Below, piece after piece: positions 63,542 to 64,000 of a stretch of DNA of 64,000 bases. This DNA comes from Microbacterium marinilacus (GTDB lineage: Bacteria > Actinomycetota > Actinomycetes > Actinomycetales > Microbacteriaceae). The notes below the pieces were generated by a model, which was given only the letters and a program-made list of their open reading frames with translations, was not told where the DNA came from and made no database searches. Each line of letters begins with the position of its first letter. Position 1 is the first letter of the stretch. The stretch is from contig NZ_JAIJZW010000008.1 of NCBI RefSeq assembly GCF_019753765.1, forward strand, positions 62,001 through 126,000. The letters run 5' to 3'. A program made the position numbers and the translations under genes.

Positions 63542-64000
63542 ATGAGCTCCACCCCCGCAGCTGTGGGCCTCCGCAGTGAGCGGGGGCCCATTCTGCTGTC
63601 CGTCATGGTGTCGACGGGTCTCGTGGCTATCGACTCCACGGTCGTCGCCACCGCCGTGCCGTCGATCGTCGCCGACATCGGCGGGTACGCCGCCTTCCCG
63701 TGGCTGTTCTCCATCTACCTGCTCGCGCAGGCGGTGCTCACGCCCGTCTACTCCAAGCTCGCCGACCAGCTGGGACGCAAGCCGGTGCTGCTCTTCGGCA
63801 TCGCCGTGTTCCTGATCGGCTCGCTGCTGTGCGGGGTGGCCTGGGACATGCCGTCGCTCATCGTCTTCCGGGCGGTGCAGGGCATCGGCGCCGGCGCCAT
63901 CATGCCGATGACCGTCGTCATCGTCGGCGACATCTACTCCGTCGAGGAGCGCGCCCGCGTGCAGGGCTATCTCGCGAGCGTGTGGGGAGTGTCGTCGGTG
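63542..64000 (+). CDS. MFS transporter (DHA2/EmrB type), truncated by the window end
   Basis: The first 153 residues. N-terminal helices with AIDSTVVATAVPSI, helix 2 with FPWLFSIYLLAQAVLTP, then the MFS motif A KLADQLGRKPVL, two more helices (LLFGIAVFLIGSLLCGV) and VFRAVQGIGAGAIMP, as in 14-helix drug exporters. It runs past the window end. GGGAGG precedes the ATG. Divergent from the TetR regulator, which probably controls it; exports a small molecule or drug. Confidence 0.9.
   Translation, partial: MSSTPAAVGLRSERGPILLSVMVSTGLVAIDSTVVATAVPSIVADIGGYAAFPWLFSIYLLAQAVLTPVYSKLADQLGRKPVLLFGIAVFLIGSLLCGVAWDMPSLIVFRAVQGIGAGAIMPMTVVIVGDIYSVEERARVQGYLASVWGVSSV

Overview
The window is GC-rich chromosomal DNA of a high-GC Gram-positive bacterium, most likely a Microbacteriaceae member close to Microbacterium. 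The basis is the gene order ftsH-folE-folP-folB-folK-DUF3180-PH-PH-DUF2520-lysS, the DUF4192, CU044_5270, DUF3516 and LytR-CpsA-Psr families, the LAxTG-type cell-wall sorting signals, and many genes with a TAnnnT element 6-7 bases ahead of the start codon (leaderless transcripts). No prophage, insertion sequence, CRISPR array or rRNA was seen. Genes are densely packed and no gap without a gene exceeds about 220 bases.

Layout. 1-9.6 kb: housekeeping block with the end of ftsH, four folate genes, two membrane PH-domain genes, a Rossmann/DUF2520 gene and lysS. 9.6-13.8 kb: DUF4192 gene, small membrane protein, cardiolipin synthase, lipid-kinase-like gene. 14.0-17.8 kb: a very large secreted protein joining an acid-phosphatase (PAP2) domain, two lamin-tail domains and a phytase-esterase-like domain, behind a possible PHO box. 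17.9-23.8 kb: acetyltransferase, membrane orphan, vapBC-type toxin-antitoxin pair, serS, HAD hydrolase, PucR regulator. 23.8-27.3 kb: Lrp regulator divergent from an amino-acid dehydrogenase and a 2-keto-acid decarboxylase.

27.4-40.7 kb is the most interesting part. One operon encodes an N-acyl/N-succinylamino-acid racemase and a COG3375 acetyltransferase-fold protein. A divergent eight-gene run encodes two paralogous serine peptidases of the D-aminopeptidase/beta-lactamase type, a peptide ABC importer with a fused permease-ATPase, a D-aminoacylase-like amidohydrolase and an M20 deacylase/peptidase. Together they look like a complete route that imports peptides or acylated amino acids containing D-residues, frees and inverts the D-amino acids, and feeds L-amino acids to the neighbouring dehydrogenase/decarboxylase.

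40.7-43.7 kb: two tandem-duplicated LCP genes between two tRNA-Ser genes (UGA and GCU). 43.7-48.3 kb: small membrane protein, lipoprotein, DUF6541-like membrane protein, photolyase. 48.4-53.5 kb: FMN reductase, ECF sigma factor with its likely anti-sigma partner, alcohol dehydrogenase, mmsA-type dehydrogenase. 53.7-59.4 kb: LAATG surface protein with PT repeats, NAD-binding protein, TspO, DUF3516 helicase. 59.5-64 kb: MmyB-type regulator divergent from an SDR across a perfect 28-base palindrome, then a UGT-type glycosyltransferase, TetR regulator and the start of an MFS exporter. All functions are inferred from sequence motifs read by eye; no database search was run.
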